Source: Bacteroidales bacterium
GTDB taxonomy: Bacteria > Bacteroidota > Bacteroidia > Bacteroidales > F082
Length of the DNA: 32,701 nt
Assembly (NCBI GenBank): GCA_029933225.1
Contig: JAOZOO010000019.1
Location: forward strand, 1-32,701
Direction of reading: 5' to 3'
Shown here: positions 8,267 through 17,060 of the stretch, piece by piece
How positions within the stretch are numbered: position 1 is the first letter of the stretch
Layout: every line of letters starts with the position of its first letter
Position numbers and translations under genes: made by a program
The notes under the pieces: generated by a model
What the model saw: the letters and a program-made list of their open reading frames with translations, nothing else
The model's database searches: none
Told to the model about the DNA's origin: nothing

Positions 8267-9097
8267 ATGAAACAGTCAAGCTTACTGACCCGTAAAAATT
8301 TCTGGATTATTGTCTTAAATTCCACATCAGGGTATGTGCTGGCTTATCTGTTCATTTTTTACCTGAACCACCTGATGACTATCTTTTCGGCAGGAATGTT
8401 CAGCTATGATTTAAGTTTTGATTATGTCCTGATCTATTATCATATCCAACCTTATGAATGGACTGCCGATGCCGTAAAACTGATATACAGTGCCGGCCCC
8501 GTGATTGTGTTCATCTTTGGTTTTATAGCGCTGATCGGCTATTACTCACTGCATGAAGAACCGGCCCGGGTTAAAATATTTTTCCTTTGGTTTGTCCTGA
8601 TCGCTTTTAACTACTTTTTCGGCGGACTGCTGATCGGAAATATTTTTAAAAAAGGGGTCGGGCATGTTTTCAACTGGATGTATTTTACCGATACGCAAAA
8701 ACTGATCGTTGCGCTGATCGGCTTTTTCGGCCTGATCAGCACAGGGTTGCTGATGGCCAAACCGGTGGCCCATTCGGCAAACTCTTATTTCCAGAAACTG
8801 GACCAGGATAATTACCCTTTCTTCTTTACCGCCCAGATCATTGTCCCGTTCATTCTCGGCACACTGCTTATCAGCGCCTATTTTTATCCGACACTTTTGT
8901 TTCAGGAAAGATATGGCTGGATCAGTCTTGGGGTGATGTTGTTCCTCGTCTTCTTGAGGTCCAATCAGTACGAAAAGATCCTCTTTGATGATGACGACCG
9001 GCAGATCAGGATTTCCTGGGTCATGCTGATCCTCGCTGTCTTATTTGGTGTGGGCATCAGATTGCTGCTCAGCAGGCTTTATTTGATCGTATGGTAG
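8267..9097 (+). CDS. Seven-helix integral membrane protein of unknown function
   Basis: A 276-residue protein with about seven hydrophobic segments (roughly 13-38, 70-93, 102-125, 145-164, 185-208, 217-232 and 248-268). I do not recognise the family. Notable features are a tract with FGGLLIGNIFKKGVGHVFNWMYF between helices 3 and 4, which could be read here in two parts (FGGLLIGNIF and GVGHVFNWMYF), an acidic DDDD loop near residue 240, and a conserved-looking HEEPARVK cytoplasmic loop near 96. There is no cysteine pair, nucleotide-binding site or protease signature. It follows the alpha-oxoamine synthase gene by 61 bp on the same strand without a visible terminator, so co-transcription is likely and a role in handling its lipid product is possible but unproven. 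A 9-bp tandem array begins 36 bp after its stop. Confidence 0.8.
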   Translation: MKQSSLLTRKNFWIIVLNSTSGYVLAYLFIFYLNHLMTIFSAGMFSYDLSFDYVLIYYHIQPYEWTADAVKLIYSAGPVIVFIFGFIALIGYYSLHEEPARVKIFFLWFVLIAFNYFFGGLLIGNIFKKGVGHVFNWMYFTDTQKLIVALIGFFGLISTGLLMAKPVAHSANSYFQKLDQDNYPFFFTAQIIVPFILGTLLISAYFYPTLLFQERYGWISLGVMLFLVFLRSNQYEKILFDDDDRQIRISWVMLILAVLFGVGIRLLLSRLYLIVW

Positions 9098-9132
9098 AGT
9101 GATTGGAGAATAGTGAGTTGTGTACTCTGGAA

Positions 9133-9204
9133 CCATTGCAACAACTACAACCATTGCAACAACTGCAACCATTGCACCCACTGCACCCATTGCACCCACT
9201 GCCA
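9133..9204. repeat. 9-bp tandem array (CCATTGCAA / CNACTGCAN), eight units
   Basis: Eight consecutive 9-bp units alternate CCATTGCAN with CNACTGCAN, giving an 18-bp higher-order period. On the minus strand the unit reads TTGCARTGG. The same unit occurs at 32478-32510 in the opposite orientation. The array lies between the convergent ends of the membrane protein gene and recR. Open frames across it are low-complexity and not credible genes. Confidence 0.92.
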
Positions 9205-9261
9205 CTTTTCACAATCCACCTTATACCTCTATATACCTTATTACCTTTCACCTCAATGCTC

Positions 9262-9888
9262 CTACTTCTTCTCCCCGATCGAATCCTCAAACAACTGCCG
9301 GTTCAGGATCGAACGCCCCAGGGTAATTTCATCGGTATATTCAAGGTCATCCCCGATGGCCACACCACGGGCAAGCATGGTCACTTTCACCCCGAAATTA
9401 CGGACTAACCTGTAAATGTAATAGTTTGTTGTATCCCCCTCAACGGTTGCCGGGAGAGCAAGGATCAGTTCCTTAATATCTTCCGTATTCAGGCGATTAA
9501 TCAAATGGCTTATGTCCAAATCGTTGGGGCCGATATTTTCAATAGGATTAATCAGCCCGCCAAGCACATGATATAAACCGTTGAACTGGGCTGTATTTTC
9601 TATTGCCAGCACATCACGAATATCTTCCACAACACATACGGTGTTTTCATCCCTTTTCGGATTGGCGCAAATATCACACAGCTCGGTATCGGAAATGTTG
9701 TTGCACCGTTTGCAAAAAACGATCTCTTTCCGCATCTTAACAATCGCTTTGCCAAGGTTCTCCGCATAGTTCGGCTCTTCATGGAGAATAAATAAAGCCA
9801 GCCTTAATGCCGATTTTTTTCCGATGCCCGGCAGCCGCGATAATTCGTTTACCGCTGCTTCCAATAATTTTGATGAGTATTCGTTCAC
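9262..9888 (-). CDS. recR: Recombination mediator protein RecR
   Basis: A 208-residue RecR with the family's domain order: a helix-hairpin-helix at about 8-32 (LSRLPGIGKKSALRLALFIL), a four-cysteine zinc finger with Cys59, Cys62, Cys71 and Cys74 (CKRCNNISDTELCDIC), a Toprim domain from about 82 (VCVVEDIRDVLAIE) to 175, and a C-terminal Walker B-like/wedge segment (TMLARGVAIGDDLEYTD). RecR forms a ring that, with RecO and RecF, loads RecA on gapped DNA. Length is typical (about 200). It is transcribed away from the MORN-type gene, with a 61-bp shared upstream region that contains a promoter box for each direction. Confidence 0.97.
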   Translation of the reverse strand: MNEYSSKLLEAAVNELSRLPGIGKKSALRLALFILHEEPNYAENLGKAIVKMRKEIVFCKRCNNISDTELCDICANPKRDENTVCVVEDIRDVLAIENTAQFNGLYHVLGGLINPIENIGPNDLDISHLINRLNTEDIKELILALPATVEGDTTNYYIYRLVRNFGVKVTMLARGVAIGDDLEYTDEITLGRSILNRQLFEDSIGEKK

Positions 9889-9909
9889 AGTTTATGCTTT
9901 AAACCAAAG

Positions 9910-9917
9910 CAAAAATA
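9910..9917 (-). promoter_or_regulatory. Possible -7 box (TATTTTTG) of recR
   Basis: TATTTTTG on the minus strand matches TAnnTTTG and lies 21 bp before the recR start. No clear -33 box at the expected distance. Confidence 0.4.
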
Positions 9918-9919
9918 GA

Positions 9920-9927
9920 TAAATTTG
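9920..9927 (+). promoter_or_regulatory. Possible -7 box (TAAATTTG) of the MORN-type gene
   Basis: TAAATTTG matches TAnnTTTG and lies 22 bp before the ATG at 9950. It is adjacent to the oppositely directed recR box, so the two promoters would be back to back. Confidence 0.4.
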
Positions 9928-9949
9928 CCACCAACCTAATCAAGATAGA

Positions 9950-10633
9950 ATGATAAGATATTTTCTGATCATTGCCTTTTTTCTAACGGCTCCCTTTTTC
10001 CTGCTGTCACAGGAAACCAATCAGGTGGATGACCTGAACAGGAAACAGGGAAGATGGATGAAAACATACATCAACGGCACCATTCGGTACGAGGGACAGT
10101 TTCACAATGACAAACCCTATGGTGTTTTCAAATATTATTACGACGATGGCACATTAAAAGCGGTTACTGTTTTTTCGGATGACGGGATCATCGCCCACAC
10201 CAAAACCTATTTTCCCACCGGGCAACTCATGGCAGAAGGGAAATACATCAACCGGCAAAAAGACAGCACGTGGTTGTATTACAGCGATATCGACAGTTGC
10301 CTGATTGCTACCGAAGAATATAAAAGGGGAGTACTCGATGGGAAAAGCATTTCCTACTACCCGAAAACCTCGCAACCCGCACAGATTCTGAATTATAAAA
10401 ACGGACTGAAGAACGGCGAATTCAGGAAATATTTTCCTGACGGAAAACTCATGACGGAAGGCACATACAAAAATGATTCACTGGAAGGTGAGTTTACCCT
10501 GTATTACCACAACGGAAAAACAGAACTGAAAGGGTGGTACAAAGCCGGACGCGAAGTCGGTAACTGGCAGTATTATGATGAAAACGGCAACCCCGTTTCC
10601 GAAGATGAATACAAAAAGGGGAAGGAAAAATGA
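9950..10633 (+). CDS. Exported MORN-repeat variant (YwqK-type) protein
   Basis: A 227-residue protein with a signal peptide (MIRYFLIIAFFLTAPFFLLSQ) followed by a series of about 20-23-residue repeats of the MORN-variant type: GRWMKTYINGTIRYEGQF, YGVFKYYYDDGTLKAVTVF, GQLMAEGKYINRQKDSTW, GEFRKYFPDGKLMTEGTY, GEFTLYYHNGKTELKGWY and GNWQYYDENGNPVSEDEY. Databases often call this family a YwqK antitoxin, but here the signal peptide places it outside the cytoplasm and there is no toxin gene beside it, so an antitoxin role is unlikely. The repeats form a beta-sheet scaffold in known relatives; the actual role is unknown. It is divergent from recR and is followed by a hairpin repeat and a MITE-like element. 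Confidence 0.85.
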   Translation: MIRYFLIIAFFLTAPFFLLSQETNQVDDLNRKQGRWMKTYINGTIRYEGQFHNDKPYGVFKYYYDDGTLKAVTVFSDDGIIAHTKTYFPTGQLMAEGKYINRQKDSTWLYYSDIDSCLIATEEYKRGVLDGKSISYYPKTSQPAQILNYKNGLKNGEFRKYFPDGKLMTEGTYKNDSLEGEFTLYYHNGKTELKGWYKAGREVGNWQYYDENGNPVSEDEYKKGKEK

Positions 10634-10643
10634 ATTGAGTCTT

Positions 10644-10686
10644 CCTGACAGGTTTCCGAAAGCTTGCGGGTTGGCAACTTGTCAGG
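10644..10686. repeat. Palindromic repeat with CCTGACAGGTT / AACTTGTCAGG arms
   Basis: Arms at 10644-10654 and 10676-10686 pair at 10 of 11 positions around a 21-nt loop. It lies 10 bp after the stop of the MORN-type gene and could act as a transcription barrier, although no T-tract follows. Confidence 0.55.
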
Positions 10687-10728
10687 TTTGAAACTGAAAA
10701 CAAAGGAAAAATATATTTATTAATCAAT

Positions 10729-10869
10729 GAGGCTGTCTCAAAAGAGTAATTTCACGCAGCGGCGCAAAGTACGCAAAGAGATTTTTTATCGATATTTAAC
10801 ATATTAACTTTGCGTTCGTTGCGTCTTTGCATGAAAAAATAATAAATTCAGACCTTTCAAGACAGTCTC
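10729..10869. mobile_element. MITE-like element with terminal inverted repeats
   Basis: The 141-bp element starts with GAGGCTGTCTCAAAAG (10729-10744) and ends with CTTTCAAGACAGTCTC (10854-10869); the ends are inverted repeats matching at 13 of 16 positions. Inside, CACGCAGCGGCGCAAAG..ACGCAAAG (from about 10753) is an inverted copy of CTTTGCGTTCGTTGCG.. (10808-10833), matching at 20 of 26, so the whole element folds on itself. The outer end resembles termini I associate with IS1182/IS4-type elements. No coding capacity and no clear target duplication. Its right end is 14 bp before the ATG of the large peptidase gene. Confidence 0.75.
10805..10812 (+). promoter_or_regulatory. Possible promoter box (TAACTTTG) carried by the MITE-like element
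   Basis: TAACTTTG inside the right half of the element fits TAnnTTTG; 19 bp upstream the sequence is TTTT (10782-10785), one base from the -33 TTTG. It points towards the peptidase gene, 71 bp from its ATG. Confidence 0.4.
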
Positions 10870-10883
10870 TTAAAAAAATAATC

Positions 10884-13800
10884 ATGAAAAACAAATACCT
10901 ATTCATTCTCTTAATGGGTTTCAGCACGATGAGCTTTGCGCAAAACGAAAAGATCGTTGACCATCAGCTGACAGTCCGGGTTGCTCCCGGGTCTTCACAT
11001 ATCACGGTTACCGACACAATACACAACCTGGATGCCGGTTCCTTTGTTTTCAGTCTGAATGCCGCATTGAAACCGGTTCGGTTTTCAAAAAATGTCAAAC
11101 TGAAAGAGGTTGCCACAAATGTCCCTGCCGGTGATGTGGGCATGGACAGGGACGATACGGGAAAAGAAGACAGCGGTCTGAAACTCAATAAGTGGAAAGT
11201 GACCATTAAAAACAATTCAAAGCCTTTTGTTATTGTTTACGAAGGAACCATCGCTTCAGCCCTTGAGCAAAGCAAAGAAAATTATCAGCGCGGATTCAGC
11301 GAGTCACCGGGGATCATCAGTGAAAAAGGCGTTTACCTTGCCGGGTCAACCTACTGGATACCTTATATAGAAAATACGTTATCCGTTTTCCGGCTGACCA
11401 CCACCCTGCCTGAAGGGTGGAAAACCGTTTCGCAAGGCAAAAGGATCGGTGAAACATCAGATAACAACGAACACACTGATGTATGGCTGTGCGACAAACC
11501 ACAGGAAGAAGTTTTCCTGATTGCTGCACAATTCACCGAGTATGCTTTCAAAATGAACAACGGCATTGATGCCATGGCCTTCCTTCGCACTCCGGATGAA
11601 GGATTGGCAAATAAATACCTCGACGTCACGGAACAGTTCATGGACATGTATCAGGGGTTGATCGGCAATTACCCGTATTCCAAATTTGCCCTCGTGGAAA
11701 ATTTCTGGGAAACCGGTTACGGCATGCCTTCGTTCACACTGCTTGGCGAAAAGATCATCCGTTTCCCGTTCATCCTTTACTCATCCTATCCCCATGAACT
11801 GCTTCACAACTGGTGGGGTAACAGCGTTTATGTTGATTTCCAAAGCGGAAACTGGTGTGAAGGAATTACCGCCTACGAGGCCGACCACCTGATCAAAGAG
11901 CAGCGTGGGCAGGGTGAAGAATACCGCCGCTCCACGCTTCAAAAATTCACCAATTTTGTTACCCCGGCCAATGATTTCCCGTTAAGCAAATTCATTTCAC
12001 GGTACAATGCTTCGAGCGAAGCCATTGGTTACGGCAAGTCGCTGATGATGTGGCACATGATCCGAAGAAAGCTGGGCGATGAAACATTCAAAAAAGGATT
12101 CAGCCTGTTTTACAATGACAACAAATTCAGAAAAGCAGGCTTTGGCAATATCCGGACAGCATTAGAGGAAGTTTCCGGAACCGACCTCGGCTGGTTCTTT
12201 GACCAGTGGGTGAATCACACCGGAGCGCCCGAACTGGCCATCAAGGAAGTACGTAACGACAAATACAATGAACTGTACCGCGTTTTCCTGACGCTGCAAC
12301 AAAAACAGGATTCCGCCGCCTTCGATATTGATGTGCCTGTTTACATTGCCACTGAAAAAGGAGTTGAAATTTTTGTGGAAAACATGACCGAAAAAACACA
12401 GAATTTTCAGTACACGCTGAAAGACAAACCCCTGAAACTGGCGGTGGATCCGCAATATGATGTTTTCAGGATACTGGATCCGAGGGAAGTCCCGCCGGCC
12501 CTGTCGAAAGTGCTGGCCAGCAGGAAAAACCTGATCATACTGCCGGCTAATGCCGATCAAGCATCAAAAGAGATTTACCGGGCATTTGCCGATGCATGGG
12601 TTGCCGCTGACCATGATCAGTATGAAATTATTGACGACAGCAAACTTGACGCACTACCAAGAGATCAAACGACCTGGATTATCGGGTTTGAAAACAAATT
12701 CGCTACGCTTGTGAATGACGGATTAAAGTCATACGACTCCTATTTTGTCAGCGATTCGGTAAAACTCGAAAACAAGGTCATTTCAAAAACGAATAAAAAT
12801 TTCATCATCTCATTGTTTGACCCTACCGACGTGAACAGGGAAATCGTTTTCATATCGCTTGACAACGAAGCATCCATTGCCGGCCTGGTTCGCAAGTTGC
12901 CGCATTACGGAAAATACAGCTACCTTGCTTTTGAAGGCGACGAGCCTGTCAACATAGCCAAAGGACAATGGCCTGTTTTCAATTCACCATTAGTGAGAGT
13001 TTTCAACCCTGAAGGGCAGGATATAAATGTCATTCAACCCCGTAAACCGCTGGCGGAACTGAAACCTGTCTTTTCGGAAAAACGGATGATGGAACACATC
13101 AAATATCTCTCCTCCGATGAACTGAAAGGTCGCGGGCTCGGGACACCCGAACTGGATGAGGCCGCTGATTACATTGCCGGAAAATTCAAAGAATACGGAT
13201 TAGAACCCATGGACGACTCTTATTTTCAGACTTTTTCGCACACTTTTACCGGCAAGGGTGAAATGACCCTGAAAAATGTGATTGCCGTCATTCCCGGGAC
13301 CGATCCGAAACTGAAAGATTCACCGGTGGTGGTCTCTGCTCACTACGATCACCTCGGCCTGGGCTGGCCTGACGTTCATCAGGGTGATGAAGGAAAAATC
13401 CATCACGGCGCCAACGACAATGCCAGCGGCGTGGCCATATTGCTGGAACTGGCGAAATCGATGGGAAAAACCGTCAGACCTAAACGCACCATCATCTTTG
13501 CTGCATTTACCGGGGAAGAAGCCGGGCTGATCGGCTCACGTTATTTTGTCAGTCACATCAAAGATTATTATAAAGGCAAGGTGTTTGCCGATGTCAACAT
13601 CGATACGGACGGTACTTTGTTTGACGGCAAGCTATTGGTTCTCAATGCCAACACAGCAAGGGAATGGAAATTTATTTTCATGGGAACCGATTACACCACC
13701 GGCGTAAAGAGTGAGATCATCCAGCAGGAACTGGATGCCAGTGATCAGTTTGCCTTTATTGAAAAAGGAATCCCTGCAGTTCAGTTGTTTACGGGCGCCA

Positions 13801-14249
13801 CGCCCGAGTACCACCGTCCGACTGATACGTGGGAAAAGATTGACGGCAAAGGGTTGGTCAAAGTGGCAGCGGTGACCAAAGAAGTTGTGGAATACCTTGC
13901 AGAAAGGGAAGAGCCGATGCCTTATACCGGAAAAGACCATTCGGGAACGAGCGCCACAAAACCCAAAACAGCGCCCAAAGGCGGGCGCAGGGTGGCTACC
14001 GGCAGCATCCCCGATTTTGCTTACACGGGTAAAGGAGTTATGATCGGCGCTTTAATGGAAGGCTCGGCAGGAGAAAAAGCAGGACTGAAAAAAGGCGATG
14101 TCATCATAGCCGTGGATGGCGCAAAGGTTGACAACCTGCAGGATTATTCTAATATCCTGAAAAAATACCAGCCCGGTGATGAAGCAAAATTCTCCATTCT
14201 TAGGGACGGCAAAGAGATGGAAATATCACTGACATTCGGGGCAAGGTAA
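10884..14249 (+). CDS. Exported peptidase with M1-like, M28 and PDZ domains
   Basis: From the ATG at 10884 (about 1,121 residues) the protein starts with a signal peptide, MKNKYLFILLMGFSTMSFAQ; the frame is open to 10827, but those codons lie in the MITE-like element. The N-terminal half is M1-like (gluzincin): HELLHNWWGN at about residue 304, with a glutamate in GNWCEG 18 residues after the second histidine, and a tyrosine in GYGKSLMMWHM. The usual M1 GxMEN exopeptidase motif reads GYGMPSF, without its glutamate. The second half, about 730-1010, is an M28 zinc aminopeptidase domain: AHYDHLG, GANDNASG, FTGEEAGLIG and EYHRPTDT supply the five expected zinc ligands and the general base. A PDZ domain (about 1040-1120) ends the protein. 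Two peptidase domains plus PDZ suggest stepwise periplasmic degradation of peptides. There is no type IX sorting domain at the C-terminus. Confidence 0.9.
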   Translation: MKNKYLFILLMGFSTMSFAQNEKIVDHQLTVRVAPGSSHITVTDTIHNLDAGSFVFSLNAALKPVRFSKNVKLKEVATNVPAGDVGMDRDDTGKEDSGLKLNKWKVTIKNNSKPFVIVYEGTIASALEQSKENYQRGFSESPGIISEKGVYLAGSTYWIPYIENTLSVFRLTTTLPEGWKTVSQGKRIGETSDNNEHTDVWLCDKPQEEVFLIAAQFTEYAFKMNNGIDAMAFLRTPDEGLANKYLDVTEQFMDMYQGLIGNYPYSKFALVENFWETGYGMPSFTLLGEKIIRFPFILYSSYPHELLHNWWGNSVYVDFQSGNWCEGITAYEADHLIKEQRGQGEEYRRSTLQKFTNFVTPANDFPLSKFISRYNASSEAIGYGKSLMMWHMIRRKLGDETFKKGFSLFYNDNKFRKAGFGNIRTALEEVSGTDLGWFFDQWVNHTGAPELAIKEVRNDKYNELYRVFLTLQQKQDSAAFDIDVPVYIATEKGVEIFVENMTEKTQNFQYTLKDKPLKLAVDPQYDVFRILDPREVPPALSKVLASRKNLIILPANADQASKEIYRAFADAWVAADHDQYEIIDDSKLDALPRDQTTWIIGFENKFATLVNDGLKSYDSYFVSDSVKLENKVISKTNKNFIISLFDPTDVNREIVFISLDNEASIAGLVRKLPHYGKYSYLAFEGDEPVNIAKGQWPVFNSPLVRVFNPEGQDINVIQPRKPLAELKPVFSEKRMMEHIKYLSSDELKGRGLGTPELDEAADYIAGKFKEYGLEPMDDSYFQTFSHTFTGKGEMTLKNVIAVIPGTDPKLKDSPVVVSAHYDHLGLGWPDVHQGDEGKIHHGANDNASGVAILLELAKSMGKTVRPKRTIIFAAFTGEEAGLIGSRYFVSHIKDYYKGKVFADVNIDTDGTLFDGKLLVLNANTAREWKFIFMGTDYTTGVKSEIIQQELDASDQFAFIEKGIPAVQLFTGATPEYHRPTDTWEKIDGKGLVKVAAVTKEVVEYLAEREEPMPYTGKDHSGTSATKPKTAPKGGRRVATGSIPDFAYTGKGVMIGALMEGSAGEKAGLKKGDVIIAVDGAKVDNLQDYSNILKKYQPGDEAKFSILRDGKEMEISLTFGAR

Positions 14250-14255
14250 CCCCTG

Positions 14256-14276
14256 CTTCGGGCGTCCCGCCCGAAG
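14256..14276 (+). terminator. GC-rich hairpin after the peptidase gene
   Basis: CTTCGGGCG and CGCCCGAAG form a perfect 9-bp stem around a TCC loop, 6 bp after the stop codon. No T-tract follows directly, so it may be a barrier or an mRNA 3' end protector rather than a full intrinsic terminator. Confidence 0.5.
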
Positions 14277-14307
14277 GCTCGCACACCTCATCATTTCAGG
14301 TACCCCC

Positions 14308-14331
14308 ATCGTTGGTCTCCTGACCAACGAT
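14308..14331 (+). repeat. 24-nt hairpin repeat, copy 1 (TCCT loop), possible terminator
   Basis: ATCGTTGGTC and GACCAACGAT form a perfect 10-bp stem around TCCT, followed by TGTTTT. It belongs to the same family as the hairpins at 27421-27444 and 27462-27485 and may end transcription of the peptidase gene. Confidence 0.75.
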
Positions 14332-14417
14332 TGTTTTCACTGATATTCCCTTCACTGCAAATACTGCACAAGATAAAGTGTTGAGTTTCAGGTAGAAAAT
14401 CCCTTACAGGCAATGTC

Positions 14418-16862
14418 TTATTCCTGTCCGATCTTCAGCGGGTTATCCACCTTCACTTTCAGCAGCGCGTGGTCAAGGGCTTCCATCATGTTGTCCACAT
14501 AAATAAAGTTGAGCCCTTTGATGTAATCGTCTTTGATCTCCTGAATGTCTTTTTCATTTTCTTTCGACAGGATAATGTCTTTGATGCTGGCCCGTTTGGC
14601 GGCGAGGATCTTTTCTTTGATCCCCCCTACCGGCATGACTTTTCCCCGCAGGGTGATCTCTCCGGTCATCGCTGTTCTGGCGCGTACCTTCCTCTGGGTA
14701 AATGCCGATGCCAGCGCCGTGAACATGGTAATGCCCGCAGAAGGCCCGTCTTTCGGCGTGGCGCCCTCCGGCACGTGGATATGAACATTCCATTTCTCAA
14801 AAATATCCGGTTCAATGCCCAGCAGATGGGAATGGGCTTTCAGATACTCAAAAGCAATGCTTGCCGATTCTTTCATCACATCCCCGAGATTACCGGTAAG
14901 CTTCAGATTTCCTTTGCCTTTGCTCAGACTGACCTCGATGAACAAAATCTCGCCGCCCACAGCCGTCCAGGCGAGCCCGGTAACCACGCCGGCGACTTTG
15001 TTGTTGATGTCTTTTTCCTTTTGATAGCGGGGAACACCCAAAATCTCCTGGATATCTTTCAGGGTCAGCTTACGGTCGTATTTCTCCTCCATGGCAATGA
15101 ACTTGGCCCTGTTCCTGATGACCTTGGCGATCTGTTTTTCCAGCAAACGCACGCCAGCTTCACGGGTATAGTTCTCAATGATGTATTCCAGCACTTGTTT
15201 GCTGAACCTGACCTGGTCTTTATTCACACCATGTTCTTTCAGTTGTTTGGGGATCAGATGCCGTTTGGCAATCTCAATTTTTTCTTCCAGGAGGTAACCG
15301 CTCAACCCGATCACTTCCATCCTGTCCCTCAGAGCAGGATGCACGCCCGAAAGCGTGTTGGCCGTGGCGATGAACAGAATATGCGAAAGATCATACTCCA
15401 CTTCGAGGTAGTTATCGTGGAAGCTGAAATTTTGTTCGGGATCAAGTATCTCAAGCAATGCAGCCTGCGGATCGCCCGTATAAGTATTCCCGCTCACTTT
15501 GTCCACCTCATCCAGCATGAATACCGGGTTTGAGGAGTTTACCTTTTTCAGGTTTTGAATGATCCTTCCCGGCATGGCGCCGATGTATGTTTTCCTGTGT
15601 CCTCGCAATTCCGCTTCATCACGGACACCGCCCAGCGACATTCTGACATACTGCCTCCCCAGCGCTCTAGCCACTGATTTTCCCAGTGAGGTTTTCCCTA
15701 CTCCGGGAGGGCCCACAAAACAAAGGATGGGCGCTTTCATGTCATTCTTCAGCTTCAGAACAGCAAGATATTCAAGTATCCTTTCTTTTATCTCTTCCAG
15801 TCCGAAATGATCACTGTCCAACACCTTCCTGGCATGTTTTAGGTCAAGGTTGTCTTTCGTGTATTCATTCCACGGAAGCTTGACAAACAGATCAAGGTAA
15901 TTCAACTGAATGGAATACTCGGCAGCCGACGGATTCATCCGCTGCAACCGGGTCATTTCATTGTCAAAAACTTTGGCTACTTCTTTTGACCATTTCTTTT
16001 GTTTAGCCAGTTCTTTCAGCTCGTTGATCTCCGTTTCATGCGGACTGCCGCCCAGCTCTTCCTGGATGGTTTTCAACTGCTGGTTGAGCAGAAAGTCGCG
16101 TTGCTGCTTATCCATGTCTTCCTTCACCTTGCTCTGGATATCGTGCTTCAGTTCCAGCAGTTGCAGTTCTTTGATTAAAAGTTCCAGCACCTTTTCGGCT
16201 TTTTCTTCCAGGTTGGTCATTTCCAGTAACTGCTGTTTGACGGCATTCTCAACTTTCAGATTTGAGCAGATGAAGTTGATGAGAAATACAGGGCTTTCAA
16301 TATTATTTAAGGCAAAAGCCGCTTCACTCGGGATGCTTGGAGATTTTTCGATGATTTGCAGGTTGACGTCTTTTACCGATGAAATGAGTGCCTGAAAAGC
16401 TTCATTATCAGGGATAACATTTTCTTTTTCAAACCCTCTCACCTTGGCTTTAAAGTACGGTTCCTCCTGGACGAATTTCACGATCTCAAAACGCTTTTTC
16501 CCCTGGATGATGGCCGTCGTATTGCCATCGGGCATGCGTAAAATCTTGATTACCCGGGCAACGGTACCTATTTTGTGAATATCTTTCACCTTCGGGTCTT
16601 CGATATCCGGATCTTTCTGTGTTACCACGCCAATCGTACGAATTCCTTCGTAAGATTCCCTGATCAGCTTGATGGACTTATCCCTTCCCACCGTGATGGG
16701 GATCACAACACCAGGAAAAAGCACCGTGTTGCGCAAAGGCAGTATCGGCAGTTCGTCGGGAATCTCTTCCGCATTCATGATCTCTTCATCTTCGCTTGAC
16801 AGCAAAGGGAAAAATTCATTTTCCGCATCCATCACATCAGAGAATTCAAAACTATCTTTCAT
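14418..16862 (-). CDS. lon: ATP-dependent protease Lon
   Basis: An 814-residue LonA-type protease that degrades misfolded and regulatory proteins in the cytoplasm. The N-terminal substrate-binding domain begins at [18 protein letters not shown] (about 38-55). The AAA+ module has Walker [10 protein letters not shown] (384-392), Walker B FMLDEVDK (448-455) and the sensor [18 protein letters not shown]. The C-terminal S16 protease domain has the catalytic serine in PKDGPSAGI (Ser708) and the lysine 43 residues later in GGIKEK (Lys751), the same spacing as Ser679/Lys722 of E. coli. The acidic N-terminal leader of about 35 residues is longer than in E. coli but usual in the phylum. The upstream 198 bp hold only a weak TGATTTTG box (16921-16928, minus); I see no obvious heat-shock element. 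Confidence 0.98.
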   Translation of the reverse strand: MKDSFEFSDVMDAENEFFPLLSSEDEEIMNAEEIPDELPILPLRNTVLFPGVVIPITVGRDKSIKLIRESYEGIRTIGVVTQKDPDIEDPKVKDIHKIGTVARVIKILRMPDGNTTAIIQGKKRFEIVKFVQEEPYFKAKVRGFEKENVIPDNEAFQALISSVKDVNLQIIEKSPSIPSEAAFALNNIESPVFLINFICSNLKVENAVKQQLLEMTNLEEKAEKVLELLIKELQLLELKHDIQSKVKEDMDKQQRDFLLNQQLKTIQEELGGSPHETEINELKELAKQKKWSKEVAKVFDNEMTRLQRMNPSAAEYSIQLNYLDLFVKLPWNEYTKDNLDLKHARKVLDSDHFGLEEIKERILEYLAVLKLKNDMKAPILCFVGPPGVGKTSLGKSVARALGRQYVRMSLGGVRDEAELRGHRKTYIGAMPGRIIQNLKKVNSSNPVFMLDEVDKVSGNTYTGDPQAALLEILDPEQNFSFHDNYLEVEYDLSHILFIATANTLSGVHPALRDRMEVIGLSGYLLEEKIEIAKRHLIPKQLKEHGVNKDQVRFSKQVLEYIIENYTREAGVRLLEKQIAKVIRNRAKFIAMEEKYDRKLTLKDIQEILGVPRYQKEKDINNKVAGVVTGLAWTAVGGEILFIEVSLSKGKGNLKLTGNLGDVMKESASIAFEYLKAHSHLLGIEPDIFEKWNVHIHVPEGATPKDGPSAGITMFTALASAFTQRKVRARTAMTGEITLRGKVMPVGGIKEKILAAKRASIKDIILSKENEKDIQEIKDDYIKGLNFIYVDNMMEALDHALLKVKVDNPLKIGQE

Positions 16863-17060
16863 ATTTTTTTCTGTCTTTTTTTGTCAAAATGTCAGCAACG
16901 CTTTCTCCAGGCATTACCGGCAAAATCATAATTTACCGAAGACCTTGCGGTTTATCAGGATCCGCGGTTTATTTTTTAACCTATTATTTGAAAGGTCAAT
17001 TATAATGCCATTCTGAAATTTATACTTAAAAAAGGAATTTTTGTTACTGCCAATAACGGA

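Noticed and set aside
9133-9204. Possible CRISPR array
   Set aside because: Units are 9 bp with no unique spacers; the same is true of the arrays at 3354 and 32478.
9103-9415. Three overlapping + frames of about 70-100 codons across the 9-bp array
   Set aside because: They are low-complexity translations of the repeat (Cys-Asn-His or Leu-Gln-Pro strings) running into antisense recR.
10827-10883. Upstream start for the M1-M28-PDZ protein
   Set aside because: The extra 19 codons come from the MITE-like element and would bury the signal peptide that begins at the ATG at 10884.
14469-15533. Long open frame (354 codons) on the + strand opposite lon
   Set aside because: Lies entirely within the antisense of a highly conserved gene, has no recognisable domain and a composition expected from reversed Lon codons.
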